Positions 1-7,884 of a DNA stretch of 41,634 bases are shown one piece after another. This DNA is from Rhodopila globiformis. Lineage in GTDB: Bacteria > Pseudomonadota > Alphaproteobacteria > Acetobacterales > Acetobacteraceae. Below the pieces are notes generated by a model. The model worked only from the letters and a program-made list of their open reading frames with translations. It ran no database searches and had not been told where the DNA came from. The DNA lies in NCBI RefSeq assembly GCF_002937115.1, contig NZ_NHRY01000182.1, positions 56,318-97,951 of the forward strand. Direction: 5' to 3'. Made by a program: the position numbers and the translations under genes. The first letter of the stretch is position 1; each line of letters starts with the position of its first letter.

Positions 1-128
1 GCGGCGACATCACGCGCAAGCGGAAGCTGCTGGAGAAGCAGAAGGAAGGCAAGAAGCGGATGCGGCAATTCGGCAAGGTCGAGATCCCGCAGTCGGCGTT
101 CCTCGCGGCGCTGAAGATGGATGCGTGA
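1..128 (+). CDS. lepA: Elongation factor 4 (LepA), C-terminal end only
   Basis: The first 41 complete codons, in frame from base 3 to a TGA at 126-128, encode the highly conserved tail of LepA/EF4, the ribosome-associated GTPase that back-translocates stalled ribosomes. The stretch [20 protein letters not shown] followed by [14 protein letters not shown] and a terminal ALKMDA is the classic lysine-rich C-terminal domain that contacts the peptidyl-transferase region. Only the last ~7% of the protein lies in the window; the GTPase domains are upstream. No downstream gene continues the operon on this strand, and a repeat-rich spacer follows directly. Confidence 0.95.
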   Translation, partial: GDITRKRKLLEKQKEGKKRMRQFGKVEIPQSAFLAALKMDA

Positions 129-168
129 TTGCCGCGCGTGGCCGCTTCGCCATGCCGAACGCGGATCC

Positions 169-352
169 ATTGGCGTTACAGCAGACCGCAGGTCGGTTGG
201 GACACTGAGGCCCCCTGTCCTCATCGTCATGGCCCGGCTTGTCCGGGCCACCTATCGCGGCACATGTGCTGGAACAGGTGGCCCGGACAAGCCGGGCCAT
301 GACGATGAGGGAGCGCCGTCGCCCTGTCTCAATCGACCTGCGGCCTGCTGTA
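169..352. repeat. Nested palindromic repeat element, copy 1
   Basis: An inner perfect 34-bp inverted repeat (220-253 against 276-309, containing GTCATGGCCCGGC) lies inside an outer imperfect 28-bp inverted repeat (177-204 against 325-352, containing CAGGTCGGTTGGGAC, 25 of 28 matching). The left boundary CATTGGCGTTA matches the ends of the copy at 29863-30022; the right boundary is degenerate. Related copies lie at 17198-17379 and 22719-22893. It resembles a REP or MITE-type non-autonomous element, but no encoded mobility protein is visible. Confidence 0.75.
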
Positions 353-508
353 GAACAGCGACGCCGGTTACTTCCGGGTTGGAGCCTGTCTGAGTTGAGC
401 CGGAAGGGCTGGAGGGCTTGGTGTCTGGCTGGTGCGGTCTTGGAACGAGACGTGGCCACATGGTCTGGCACGGATGTGGTCCGGACAGGGTGCCTCCGCC
501 GGCATGGA

Positions 509-570
509 CAGCGTGGTTGATGGCGTATTTCCGTTCGAACAGAGAATGAACTGAGGGCCGTGGAGGGCCA
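509..570. repeat. Short dispersed repeat, copy 1
   Basis: The segment beginning CAGCGTGGTTGATGGCG and running through a GTTCG-ACAGAGAA core to CTGAGGGCC is repeated in the same orientation at 33663-33725 with a few substitutions. Neither copy is coding. A related short stretch, inverted, is visible near 737-757 (TTTTTCTCTGTGCGAACG). Confidence 0.6.
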
Positions 571-1057
571 CAGGGATCAGGGGGACGTCGCGCGACAAAG
601 TGCTGATGTTGCCGCCGTGGCAGGCTGATGCAGCCGTCCGGCCGGGCGGCGAGGCCAGGCGCCGCATGGTCCAGCAGTGCTGATCGCCGGGCGCTTCGCC
701 GGCAGCGCCAGATCTTCTTCCCTGTGGCCCTCGGCAGTTCTTCATTTTTCTCTGTGCGAACGTTCAAGGACGACCGTACCGCACGTCCGCCGCCGGTGGC
801 GCACGGTCAATCGAAACGCAGGCACACCCTGTCCATGCCATCGGCGCCCAGATCATGGGCCGCCCCTGGAAGAGAGACTCAGCCAGACACGCCTCATGGC
901 CGGCACAAGGTCGACCATGAGGCAGTGACAACGACTCCGCCGCTCAACCGGCCAAAGAAAATCCCTTGTCGATAGAACGATGACCAAGGGTCCGAAATAG
1001 ATTCACTGGACAAATGGTCGCCGGCGGCACAACATCAATCGACCAGATGCATCGAAG

Positions 1058-1474
1058 CTACTTCAAACGCGCGGTAACCGCGTCAATCCTGGCAAGCGTC
1101 ACGGAATGGGCGTGCAACTCCTTCACGATGTCCGCCAACTCCTCCTTGGTCAGTGTCTCGTGGTGGAGAAACCGGCTCATCAGGTCCTGCGTAAAGGCGT
1201 TGTGCCGGACAATGATTTCCTCATGGCTCGACATGAACGCATTCAACTTCTCCTCAGCCTCGTCCCTGATCTCCTTCGTCTCACGCATATGCCGCTCGGA
1301 TTGCTCGCGGCGAAGGTCAGCCTGCTCCTGACGTTCTTTCGAGGCATGCCGCATCCAATAAATCAGCACGGCACCGATGATGAGGTTGGATGTCAGAAGG
1401 GCGACACCGGCTGGCCCGACAGTTGGCGTCAGAGCGGCCAGGACAGAGAGGACTCCGTTCACGAAATCAATCAT
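1058..1474 (-). CDS. Hypothetical membrane-anchored coiled-coil protein
   Basis: A 138-residue protein of no family I recognise. The N-terminus is hydrophobic, with one clear membrane segment at about residues 20-42 (GPAGVALLTSNLIIGAVLIY). A long, highly charged helical stretch (about 45-90, rich in E, R, K and Q) should form a coiled coil, and the C-terminal third is also helical. The topology recalls small phage lysis-accessory or holin-like proteins, but no signature proves it. Its start overlaps the stop of the upstream gene by 4 bases (ATGA), so the two are translationally coupled. It is the last gene of a small minus-strand cluster with no housekeeping neighbours, consistent with acquired DNA. 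Confidence 0.6.
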   Translation of the reverse strand: MIDFVNGVLSVLAALTPTVGPAGVALLTSNLIIGAVLIYWMRHASKERQEQADLRREQSERHMRETKEIRDEAEEKLNAFMSSHEEIIVRHNAFTQDLMSRFLHHETLTKEELADIVKELHAHSVTLARIDAVTARLK

Positions 1475-1773
1475 TCGCTTCCCTGCTTGCAGGGACAGGA
1501 TGCCGGCTCAATCGGCTCGTAATACTGTGCCTGGGCTCCACAGAAATCATGATTATATTGCCTGAACACACTGCACAGGGCTTGCTCGTGAATGTATAGC
1601 GTGTAGTTCGCAAAAACATCATCTCCGTCAAGCGCCACCTTTAGCCGCTCGCGGAGATTGGCTTTCGGATGCATGCACACCCCATACCATTCCTGCTTGT
1701 CGATGCTCAGGTGCGGTGACGGGTATTTCGATCTGTATTTGCAGGTGAAGCATTCACAGGTTTTGTTGGGCAT
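1471..1773 (-). CDS. Hypothetical cysteine-rich small protein
   Basis: About 100 residues, unrecognised. The N-terminal part carries closely spaced cysteines (CECFTC after MPNKTC) and the C-terminus ends in a CPCKQG motif, suggesting metal binding or a redox role. I chose the ATG at 1773 because a GAAG lies five bases before it and it begins just after the upstream gene stops at 1781. A longer form from 1800 would add CEVC and overlap that gene by 20 bases, with a poorer ribosome-site spacing. The 3' end overlaps the membrane protein at 1058-1474 by 4 bases. Confidence 0.55.
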   Translation of the reverse strand: MPNKTCECFTCKYRSKYPSPHLSIDKQEWYGVCMHPKANLRERLKVALDGDDVFANYTLYIHEQALCSVFRQYNHDFCGAQAQYYEPIEPASCPCKQGSE

Positions 1774-1780
1774 GCAGACT

Positions 1781-2065
1781 TCACAGCGAGGCGTTAGCAT
1801 ATGCTTCAATCGTTTCTGTGCGGTCCGGCAAGGTCCCGAGCCAGGCGCAGCCGTGTCCGATCGGGTCGTCGGCGGTGCCTGGCGCCTCGAACGAGAACTG
1901 GCTGCGACATGCATCCGGCAGCCCAACATCGGTCACTGCCTGATCATGTGGGGCATAAACCTTTACATTGAAAGCGATCCCGATTCCCTTGCCAGTATTC
2001 ACACACGCAACGCCGCTATAAGCAGCGGGAATATCCACACTTAATCTGGCAATATCTTTGTACAA
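1781..2065 (-). CDS. Hypothetical protein, first clear gene of a minus-strand cluster
   Basis: A 94-residue open frame starting at TTG (2065). It has the balanced composition of a real soluble, probably beta-rich protein (VNTGKGIGIAFNVKVYAP, SFEAPGTADDP) and contrasts with the arginine-rich noise in other frames. It lies 7 bases upstream of the cysteine-rich gene in the same direction. I do not recognise a family. The start is uncertain: no good ribosome site precedes the TTG, and an internal GTG is possible. Confidence 0.42.
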   Translation of the reverse strand: MYKDIARLSVDIPAAYSGVACVNTGKGIGIAFNVKVYAPHDQAVTDVGLPDACRSQFSFEAPGTADDPIGHGCAWLGTLPDRTETIEAYANASL

Positions 2066-2082
2066 AGTTACACTCGACAGCC

Positions 2083-2433
2083 TTATACTGAGATTTCAAC
2101 GGAATCAAACCAGGCGTGGCAGAGCCGGGCCTGACCGGTCGCCGGGCCGATCACGCTCGGCGCAATGCTGCCGCCCCTGGCATTCGCGGCAAACGTGAAG
2201 GTCAGCATCATTTCGCCAGGAGCCATCGTTTCGCTGCCCGGGTGGTTGACGGCCGGTACTGTGCCTGCCGTTCGATGGCAGGGTTGGATGGGAAGGACCG
2301 CGCCGGCTATGACGGAGAAGGAACGGCCCCGGCAGCAAGAGCCCCTCCCGAACCAGCCTTGCTCTGACGTCCGGAAGACGCGCCCCGGCCAGGCCGCCGG
2401 GAACTTCGTGCGAACAGTCAGGCTCAATGCCAA
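2083..2433 (-). CDS. Possible decayed gene, unrecognised
   Basis: Only the C-terminal ~60 residues look like protein: PGEMMLTFTF, then GSIAPSVIGPATG, then WFDSVEISV, a pattern reminiscent of the last strands of a beta-sandwich (tail-fibre or carbohydrate-binding type). The N-terminal half has atypical composition and probably is not translated. It ends 18 bases before the gene at 1781-2065 on the same strand, so it may be the truncated remains of a fourth gene of that cluster. Confidence 0.25.
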   Translation of the reverse strand: MALSLTVRTKFPAAWPGRVFRTSEQGWFGRGSCCRGRSFSVIAGAVLPIQPCHRTAGTVPAVNHPGSETMAPGEMMLTFTFAANARGGSIAPSVIGPATGQARLCHAWFDSVEISV

Positions 2434-3062
2434 TCGGCATCACCCGGCGTGAGAAGTTCCCGCGACGGCGGGAGACGATCCGGCGGCGCGGCCACCAGGC
2501 CGCTCAGGCGCCGATCGGCGCGCCGCGCCAGACAGGCCGGCTCCAGTTCCGGTTGCCGCCCGGCAAAGCGGCGCTGCTGGCGAGACAGCGTCGCCACCGG
2601 CTGCGCGGCGGTGGTAACCTTTTCGGTCTTCCAGGCGACGCGAGCGAAATCGGCCAGATCCTGTATATCAGGGCGCGCGGGCAGGTCGCGTGTGCGCAGT
2701 TGCGCCACCGGGGCCGCCATAGCCTGCCCAGGCGGCTGGCCTCGCGCCTTTCCCGGTCGCGCTTCGTTCTGCAAAGCCACCCGGCTCAGGGCGCCCAGGT
2801 TGCCGGCGCTGAAGACGATCGACCGCGCGGTGAAACGAAGCGCATGGTGGTTGCGAGCGTCGTAGCTGGTCGGCGTCTGCCGGACCGCCGCCTCTCGCGC
2901 CGCGTTGTCCGCCGCCGCGTCGCGGAAGAGTGGAGTGGGAAAACCCTGGACCTTATCCAGAGCAGCATCGGTGACCACGGCGGGCGCCTCGGCTATATCA
3001 GCACAGGAATTGCCCCTATCTACCACAAGTTGTGGACTAAAGCAAGAACAATTGTTCTGCCG
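2434..3062. other. Ambiguous region with a minus-strand open frame (2424-3026)
   Basis: A 200-codon GTG-started frame on the minus strand has GC-rich third positions and some protein-like passages (RFTARSIVFSAGNLGALSRV, PDIQDLADFARVAWKTEKV), while the opposite strand is arginine-rich throughout, as expected of an antisense shadow. I recognise no family, see no good ribosome site, and the C-terminal quarter looks degenerate. It may be a decayed gene. The 60 bases nearest 3062 are AT-richer. Confidence 0.3.
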
Positions 3063-3443
3063 TCAGCTCTTCAGCTTCCACTCGCCGGCCTTTGTGCGGC
3101 ACCAACTGGCGGTGTAGCTGCGGGGCGGCCGTTGCGCCTTGTAGGTCAGGTCGTAGCGCACGCCGTGGCAGGCCATGCCGCTGTACTTGAACAGGCGCGT
3201 CACCGTCACCTTGCCCGAATTGCCGCTGGTGGGATTGCTCCAGGTCTCGGCATCGCCGACGTGGATCGGCTCCTTCTGGTTCAACCGCCCGGTCGCCTCG
3301 GTCAGCCTGGCCACGTCGTCATTGGTCAGGCCAGTTGCCTGCCGGCTGCTCCGGAACGGGTTGATCTGGGCATCGGCGGCCGACACGCCAATCAGCAGCA
3401 GCGCCGCCGCTGTTGCGTGCACAAATCCATATCGCAGCGTCAC
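3063..3443 (-). CDS. Secreted protein resembling the C-terminal domain of RT0821/Lpp0805-type surface antigens
   Basis: 126 residues from a GTG at 3443, chosen because AAGGA lies eight bases upstream and because it puts a signal peptide at the very N-terminus (hydrophobic AAALLLIGV, cleavage probably after AADA). The mature part ends in a beta-rich block containing ACHGVRYDLTYKAQRPP and SYTASWCRTKAGEWKL. This resembles the cysteine-paired, W-terminated module of rickettsial-type 17-kDa surface antigens. The two cysteines probably form a disulfide in the periplasm. An in-frame ATG at 3488 would give a longer, less typical leader. The function is unknown and it stands alone downstream of the P450. 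Confidence 0.68.
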   Translation of the reverse strand: MTLRYGFVHATAAALLLIGVSAADAQINPFRSSRQATGLTNDDVARLTEATGRLNQKEPIHVGDAETWSNPTSGNSGKVTVTRLFKYSGMACHGVRYDLTYKAQRPPRSYTASWCRTKAGEWKLKS

Positions 3444-3511
3444 GTGGCGATTCCTTATCTTGCCGGTGGTCAGGCTAGCCAAACGCATGACAAGGATCAA
3501 ACCCGTTGCGC

Positions 3512-4693
3512 TCAGGCGGCCAGCAGCGTCACCGGCAGGCTGGCCAGCGCGCGCAGCGTGTTGTTGTAGCGGCGCCGCGGGGTGCCGGTGATGGTGATCG
3601 CGCGCGCTTTCCGGGCCAGTGCGGCCAGCACCGCCTCGCCCTCCAGCCGGGCCAGCACGGCGCCGACGCAGGCATGGGCGCCGGCGCCGAAGCCGACATG
3701 GCCGGCGTTGCGGCGGGTGATGTCGTACGCGTCCGGTTGCTCCCAGCGGCGCGGGTCGCGGTTGGCGGCGCCCAGGAACATCAGCACCTTGCGGCCTTCC
3801 GGGATCGTTTCTCCACCGATGACCACGTCCCGCATCGTGGTGCGGAAGAAGGTCTGCACCGGGCTTTCCAGCCGGACCGCTTCCTCGAACGCTGCCCGCG
3901 CCAGCGAGGGCTCGGCGCGCAGCCGCTCGAATTCGGCCGGGAAGCGGGCCAGGCACCAGATCGCGGCCCCCAGGCCGTTGACGGTGGTGTCGACGCCGGC
4001 GGTCAGCAGCGAGCGCACCAGGATCTCGGCCTCGGCGACGGTGAAGCCGTCCCGCTCGGCCGCTTCATGGATCGCCGCGCCGAAGCCGGTGGTGGACAGG
4101 GCCTCGCGGCGGGACTGCGCCTGCACCCAGGCCAGCACCGGCTCGGCGTCGGCCACCGCGGCCTCGAACAACGCATTGCGCGGGCCGAAGCTGTTGAACA
4201 CCATGTTGCCGTAGGGCAGCAGGAAGCGCCGGTTCTCGGCCGGCATGCCGACGGCGTCGGGAAATACCGTCAGCGGATAGGCCTCGGCCAGGTCATGGAT
4301 GGCGTCGAACGAGCCGCGTGCCAGAAGATCGTCGACCAGCGTTTCGGCGGCACGGGTGAAGCCGTCGCGCAACGCGCGCACGGCGGCCGGCGACAGCACC
4401 TTGTCCATCAGCGCCCGCGTCCGGTCGTGCACCGGCGGGTCGGTTTCCAGCAGCAGGCTCGGCAGCCGCCACGGCTTTTCCCGGGCGAAGTCGGACAGGC
4501 CGACGCCGCGGGCGCTGGCGTAGGCGCGCCAGTCCAGCAGCACGGCGCGGACATCGTCGTAGCGCGCCACGGCATGGATGTCGTAGCGTGGCAGGTAGAC
4601 CACCGGGCCGGCGTCGCGCATGGCCGCGTGCGTCGGACCGGGGTCGTCGAAGAATGCCTGGCAGAACGGATCGATATCGAGCGCCGGGATCAT
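3512..4693 (-). CDS. Cytochrome P450, CYP199-like (aromatic acid monooxygenase / O-demethylase)
   Basis: A 393-residue soluble bacterial P450. The oxygen-binding I-helix motif AGVDTT is at 232-237, the ExxR pair is E271/R274, and the haem loop FGAGAHACVG places the axial thiolate at Cys342. The sequence follows the CYP199 family of Rhodopseudomonas closely at recognisable places: GVGLSDF, EKPWR.PSL, LAEAYPL.VFPDA.G, ESPVQTFFRTT and NRDPRRW. CYP199A enzymes bind para-substituted benzoates (for example 4-methoxybenzoate) and O-demethylate or hydroxylate them, drawing electrons from a [2Fe-2S] ferredoxin and its reductase. Neither redox partner is in this window. It is divergent from a TfdA-like dioxygenase 110 bases away, so shared control is plausible. 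The substrate is inferred from the family only. Confidence 0.93.
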   Translation of the reverse strand: MIPALDIDPFCQAFFDDPGPTHAAMRDAGPVVYLPRYDIHAVARYDDVRAVLLDWRAYASARGVGLSDFAREKPWRLPSLLLETDPPVHDRTRALMDKVLSPAAVRALRDGFTRAAETLVDDLLARGSFDAIHDLAEAYPLTVFPDAVGMPAENRRFLLPYGNMVFNSFGPRNALFEAAVADAEPVLAWVQAQSRREALSTTGFGAAIHEAAERDGFTVAEAEILVRSLLTAGVDTTVNGLGAAIWCLARFPAEFERLRAEPSLARAAFEEAVRLESPVQTFFRTTMRDVVIGGETIPEGRKVLMFLGAANRDPRRWEQPDAYDITRRNAGHVGFGAGAHACVGAVLARLEGEAVLAALARKARAITITGTPRRRYNNTLRALASLPVTLLAA

Positions 4694-4803
4694 GCCGCTG
4701 TCCTCCCTTTGCCGGCACCCTGCGCGAAATCACGTCCATTGCCAACGCGGCCCGCTCGTCGGTAGTATTCATCCAACAACGAACAACAAAAGAGAGAAAA
4801 GCG

Positions 4804-5685
4804 ATGACGATCACCGTAAAGCCGTTGCATCCGGAGTTCGTTGCGCAAATCCTTGGGGTTGACCTGCGGCAGCCGGTCGATGCGCGGACGGTTGCGGCGA
4901 TCACCGAGGCCATCAACCGCTATGCCGTCCTGGTGTTCCCCGGCCAGATGATCACCGACCAGCAGCAGATGGCGTTCAGCCGCAACTTCGGCGAACTGGA
5001 AACCACGGTCCGCGCCTACCGCAAGGATTTCGTGCCCCGCCTCGACTTGCACATGGCCGACATCTCCAACCTCGGCCCCGACAACCGCATCCTGCCCAAA
5101 GCCGATCGGCTTTGGCTGGACGGGCTGGGGAACCGGCTGTGGCACTCGGACAGCAGCTTCAAGCGTGTCCCGGCGCGGTTCTCGCTGCTGTCGGCGCGGG
5201 TGATCCCGAACCAGGGCGGGGAAACCCAGTTCGCCGACATGCGCGCCGCCTGGGACGCGCTGTCCGATCGCATGAAGGCGCGGGTCGAGGGGCTGGTCTG
5301 CGAGCACTCGCAGTTGTTCTCGCGCGGCAGCATCGGTTTTTGCGACTGGTCGGAGGAAGAGCGCGCGCGGATGGCGCCGGTGCCGCAGGTGCTGGTGCGC
5401 ACCCATCCCGGCTCCGGCCGCAAGTCGCTGTTCCTGTCATCGCATGCCGGGCGCATCCGCGGCATGCCGGACCCCGAGGCGCGCCTGCTGCTGATGGACC
5501 TGACCGAGCACGCGACGCAGCGCGCGTTCGCCTATACCCACCGCTGGGTCGTCGGCGACCTGGTCATGTGGGACAACCGCTGCACCATGCACCGCTCACG
5601 GCCATATGACGAAACGCAGGTGCGCGACCTGCGCCGCACCACGGTTTCGGACGACGTGCCGACGGTGGTGGAGGCGGCCGCCTGA
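4804..5685 (+). CDS. TfdA/TauD-family Fe(II)/2-oxoglutarate-dependent dioxygenase
   Basis: 293 residues from the ATG at 4804, preceded by an AGAGAG-type ribosome site. The metal triad is visible as H114-x-D116 in LWHSDSSF and H263 in NRCTMHR, with R274 positioned for the 2-oxoglutarate carboxylate. These positions, and passages such as RFSLLSARVIPN and RAAWDAL, match 2,4-D dioxygenase (TfdA) almost residue for residue in spacing. TfdA-like enzymes hydroxylate an aryloxyacetate side chain, which then falls apart to a phenol and glyoxylate; wild members often act on cinnamates or other natural aryl ethers. It stands divergent from the CYP199-like P450, so the pair could open aryl ethers by two oxidative routes. 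The substrate is unproven. Confidence 0.88.
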   Translation: MTITVKPLHPEFVAQILGVDLRQPVDARTVAAITEAINRYAVLVFPGQMITDQQQMAFSRNFGELETTVRAYRKDFVPRLDLHMADISNLGPDNRILPKADRLWLDGLGNRLWHSDSSFKRVPARFSLLSARVIPNQGGETQFADMRAAWDALSDRMKARVEGLVCEHSQLFSRGSIGFCDWSEEERARMAPVPQVLVRTHPGSGRKSLFLSSHAGRIRGMPDPEARLLLMDLTEHATQRAFAYTHRWVVGDLVMWDNRCTMHRSRPYDETQVRDLRRTTVSDDVPTVVEAAA

Positions 5686-5736
5686 CGCTGATTGGCGTTG
5701 CGGCGGCGACGGGATGCCGCGCCTGCCGCATCGCGC

Positions 5737-6930
5737 TCAGCTTCCCTCCAGCCACCCCACCACTTTGCCGCACAGGCTGGGCTTGCGGCCGGGCAGGGAA
5801 GGCGACGGCGGTGGCGGAGCGGCCTGCGACCAGGCAAAATCCCGCTCGAAGCTGTCGCGGCGCCAGACCGGCAGCGCCTTGAAATCGAAGTCCGGATTGG
5901 TGGGGTAGCCGCGGTAGCCGAAACGCTCCAGCACGGTTTCGTGCACGTACTGGCTGGCGCCCGGGCCGACGGTGCGGCGCTTCTCGCCGGCCCATTTCCA
6001 CAGCGGCCCCTCGAAGGATTCGTGCAGCCCGCCGCGGTCGTACGGCTCGGTGGTGTCGAGTTCCGGCGGAATCGCATTGAGATCCAGCGCCAGCAGCGGA
6101 TCGACCTGTGCCAGCATCCACACGAACGGGATATCGGCCGGACCGTGGTCCGCATAGCCGCCGCCGACGTCGGCATGCACGCCGGCGAACCAGACCTGGC
6201 GGATCATCTGGTCCGGCGCGGGATCCCTGGTTGTGTTCCACAGGGCTGGCGCGAACGGCTCGCGGCGTTCATCGATCGCCAGCGCCTGGAAGGCATAACG
6301 GACGTGGCTGCCAAGGCTGGTGTCGTAGAACCGGTAGGTCTCGGCACAGGGATGCCAGTTCTTCAGCACCCGGTTGCGCGGCACGCCGAGCGCGCCCACC
6401 GTGTCCCACACGCCGATGCAGCGGATCGGCACGTCGCGGGCGCGCAGGGGGAAGCAGCGGTCCAGCGCGGCGAGGTCGCGCTGCGTCTTCGGCAACTGGC
6501 TCCAGCGCCAGGCGTCCATGAAGCGTCCCATCTCCCTGGCGTGCAGCAGGCCGATGGCGCCGATGAGCCCGGCGACGCTACGCGCGGTGAAGGCGCCGCG
6601 CGAGAAGCCGAACAGGAAGATCTCGTCGCCTGGGGCATAGTTGTTGGCCAGGAAGGCATAGGTGTCGCGGATCGCCGGCGCGAGCCCGATGCCCAGCGCC
6701 CCGCCCAGCATGTGATCCAGCGGATCGCCGGTCCCAACTCCCGGATGATAGTGCACGATCTGCGGCGTGCCGTCCTCGGCCTGCGGCGCGATGCAGCGCA
6801 GCATCCGCACCACGTTGGTGGCTGACGGCCCGGCGTCGTCGGCGTTCCAGGTGCCGTCGCAGCAGACGACCAAGCGGCGATGAAGCCCGGGCAGGGGCTG
6901 TTCTTGCGTGACCATAATGTTACGAAACAT
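5737..6930 (-). CDS. DUF2235 alpha/beta-hydrolase (Tle1-like phospholipase fold)
   Basis: 397 residues matching the DUF2235 family. An N-terminal CDGTWN block (about 24-29) shapes the oxyanion region, the nucleophile elbow GFSRG puts the serine at 110, and conserved VWDTVGALG and GVHADVGGGY segments carry acid and histidine residues. The same fold is used by Tle1 type VI phospholipase effectors, but this protein lacks an obvious secretion or adaptor context and no T6SS gene is nearby. The proline-rich stretch near the C-terminus (APPPPSPS) is probably a linker. It lies 56 bases after draG on the same strand and may be cotranscribed. No ribosome site precedes the ATG at 6930 or the alternative ATG at 6915, and a palindrome overlaps the start. 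Confidence 0.85.
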   Translation of the reverse strand: MFRNIMVTQEQPLPGLHRRLVVCCDGTWNADDAGPSATNVVRMLRCIAPQAEDGTPQIVHYHPGVGTGDPLDHMLGGALGIGLAPAIRDTYAFLANNYAPGDEIFLFGFSRGAFTARSVAGLIGAIGLLHAREMGRFMDAWRWSQLPKTQRDLAALDRCFPLRARDVPIRCIGVWDTVGALGVPRNRVLKNWHPCAETYRFYDTSLGSHVRYAFQALAIDERREPFAPALWNTTRDPAPDQMIRQVWFAGVHADVGGGYADHGPADIPFVWMLAQVDPLLALDLNAIPPELDTTEPYDRGGLHESFEGPLWKWAGEKRRTVGPGASQYVHETVLERFGYRGYPTNPDFDFKALPVWRRDSFERDFAWSQAAPPPPSPSLPGRKPSLCGKVVGWLEGS

Positions 6931-6939
6931 GCATTATGG
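6912..6939. promoter_or_regulatory. Palindrome over the start of the DUF2235 gene
   Basis: CCATAATG (6912-6919) and CATTATGG (6932-6939) are perfect inverted arms separated by 12 bases. The arms span both candidate start codons of the minus-strand DUF2235 gene. The site could be an operator or an mRNA hairpin hiding the start; chance cannot be excluded. Confidence 0.35.
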
Positions 6940-6986
6940 CGGATCGGCCGTCAACGGGCCATCCGCGCTTCCAGACGGAAGCCGCT

Positions 6987-7883
6987 TCAGGCCGGTTGTG
7001 CCGGTTTGTGGCTTCGCGCGATCAGGCCGGCGACCTGTCCGCGGATCTCGGCGCACAGGCCGGGGTCGAGCCGCGACAGCCAGCGCGGCGGGATGTCCTG
7101 CACCCCGTAGGCCGCGCCCGCCAGCATGCCTGCCAGCGCCCCGGTAGTGTCGGCGTCGCCGCCCTTGTTCACGGTTTCGGCCACGCAGGACTGAAAGCTG
7201 TCGGTCTCGAAGAAATGGTGCAGCACGGTCTGCACGGTATCGACCACATAGGCGCTGCACAGGCCGCGATACGGCTTGAAACGGAACTGGGGGTGCCCGG
7301 CCACCAGGGCGGACGCCTCGCGCCGGGCCGCGGCAACCCCGTCTCCCGCAAGCAGCACACGCGTCATCCGCCCGAGCGCGAGGACCGCCGCGTCGGAGAG
7401 CGGGTGGTGGTGGGTCACATGGCTCTGTTCGATGCTCCAGCGTTCGAATTCAGCCTCGTCGCCCAGCGTGGCCAGCACGACAGGCAGGTTGCGCATCAGC
7501 GCGCCGTTGCCCGCGTCGCCCTCGCTGAACGGGCCGCAGACCGATCCGTCGCTCATATAGCGGCGGATCCCCCGCCGGCAGGTGTTGCCGACGTCGACGG
7601 GATTGCCCCTGAGCCACGCGGCGAACTGCTCGCAGACGCGGGCGACGTCCCAGGTCTCTCCTTCCAGGATGGCGCGGCCCAGGCACATCGTCATCTCGGT
7701 ATCGTCCGTCACCTGGCCGGGCGCGAGACGCAGCCAGCCGCCGCCCACGATGGTCTCGTGCCTGCCGTACGTGGCCTCGATCTCCCGGCGGGTCATGAAC
7801 TCGACGGTGGCGCCCAGGGCATCGCCGACGGCGAACCCGAGATAGGCCCCGAGCGCCCGCTCATGCAGGCTCGGCGTCGTCAT
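6987..7883 (-). CDS. draG: ADP-ribosyl-[dinitrogen reductase] hydrolase DraG
   Basis: 298 residues from the ATG at 7883, one base after the draT stop. DraG removes the ADP-ribose that DraT places on the arginine of nitrogenase iron protein, reactivating nitrogen fixation when ammonium is used up or energy returns. The N-terminal LGAYLGFAVGDALGATVEFM is the ADP-ribosylglycohydrolase signature. The two aspartate clusters that hold the binuclear Mn centre are present: VTDDTEM near residue 60 and GGDADTTGA near 245. Length matches the Rhodospirillum and Azospirillum enzymes. In those organisms membrane sequestration by GlnK/AmtB controls it; those genes are outside this window. Confidence 0.95.
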   Translation of the reverse strand: MTTPSLHERALGAYLGFAVGDALGATVEFMTRREIEATYGRHETIVGGGWLRLAPGQVTDDTEMTMCLGRAILEGETWDVARVCEQFAAWLRGNPVDVGNTCRRGIRRYMSDGSVCGPFSEGDAGNGALMRNLPVVLATLGDEAEFERWSIEQSHVTHHHPLSDAAVLALGRMTRVLLAGDGVAAARREASALVAGHPQFRFKPYRGLCSAYVVDTVQTVLHHFFETDSFQSCVAETVNKGGDADTTGALAGMLAGAAYGVQDIPPRWLSRLDPGLCAEIRGQVAGLIARSHKPAQPA

Positions 7884-7884
7884 G

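Larger units (their letters stand above)
129..1057. other. Repeat-rich intergenic spacer after lepA
   Basis: About 930 bases without a credible gene. The open frames here are arginine- and proline-rich and overlap one another on both strands. The stretch holds a large nested palindrome (169-352), a short dispersed sequence (509-570) found again at 33663-33725, and otherwise unremarkable GC-rich DNA that becomes less GC-rich near 960-1020. Confidence 0.6.

Noticed and set aside
2427-3569. Plus-strand open frame of 380 codons
   Set aside because: Arginine-rich and overlapping a well-supported minus-strand secreted protein at 3063-3443; treated as a shadow.
3506-4765. Long plus-strand open frame (419 codons) opposite the P450
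   Set aside because: Antisense to a P450 with every catalytic motif; its composition (runs of R, G, Q, H) is that of a GC-rich shadow.
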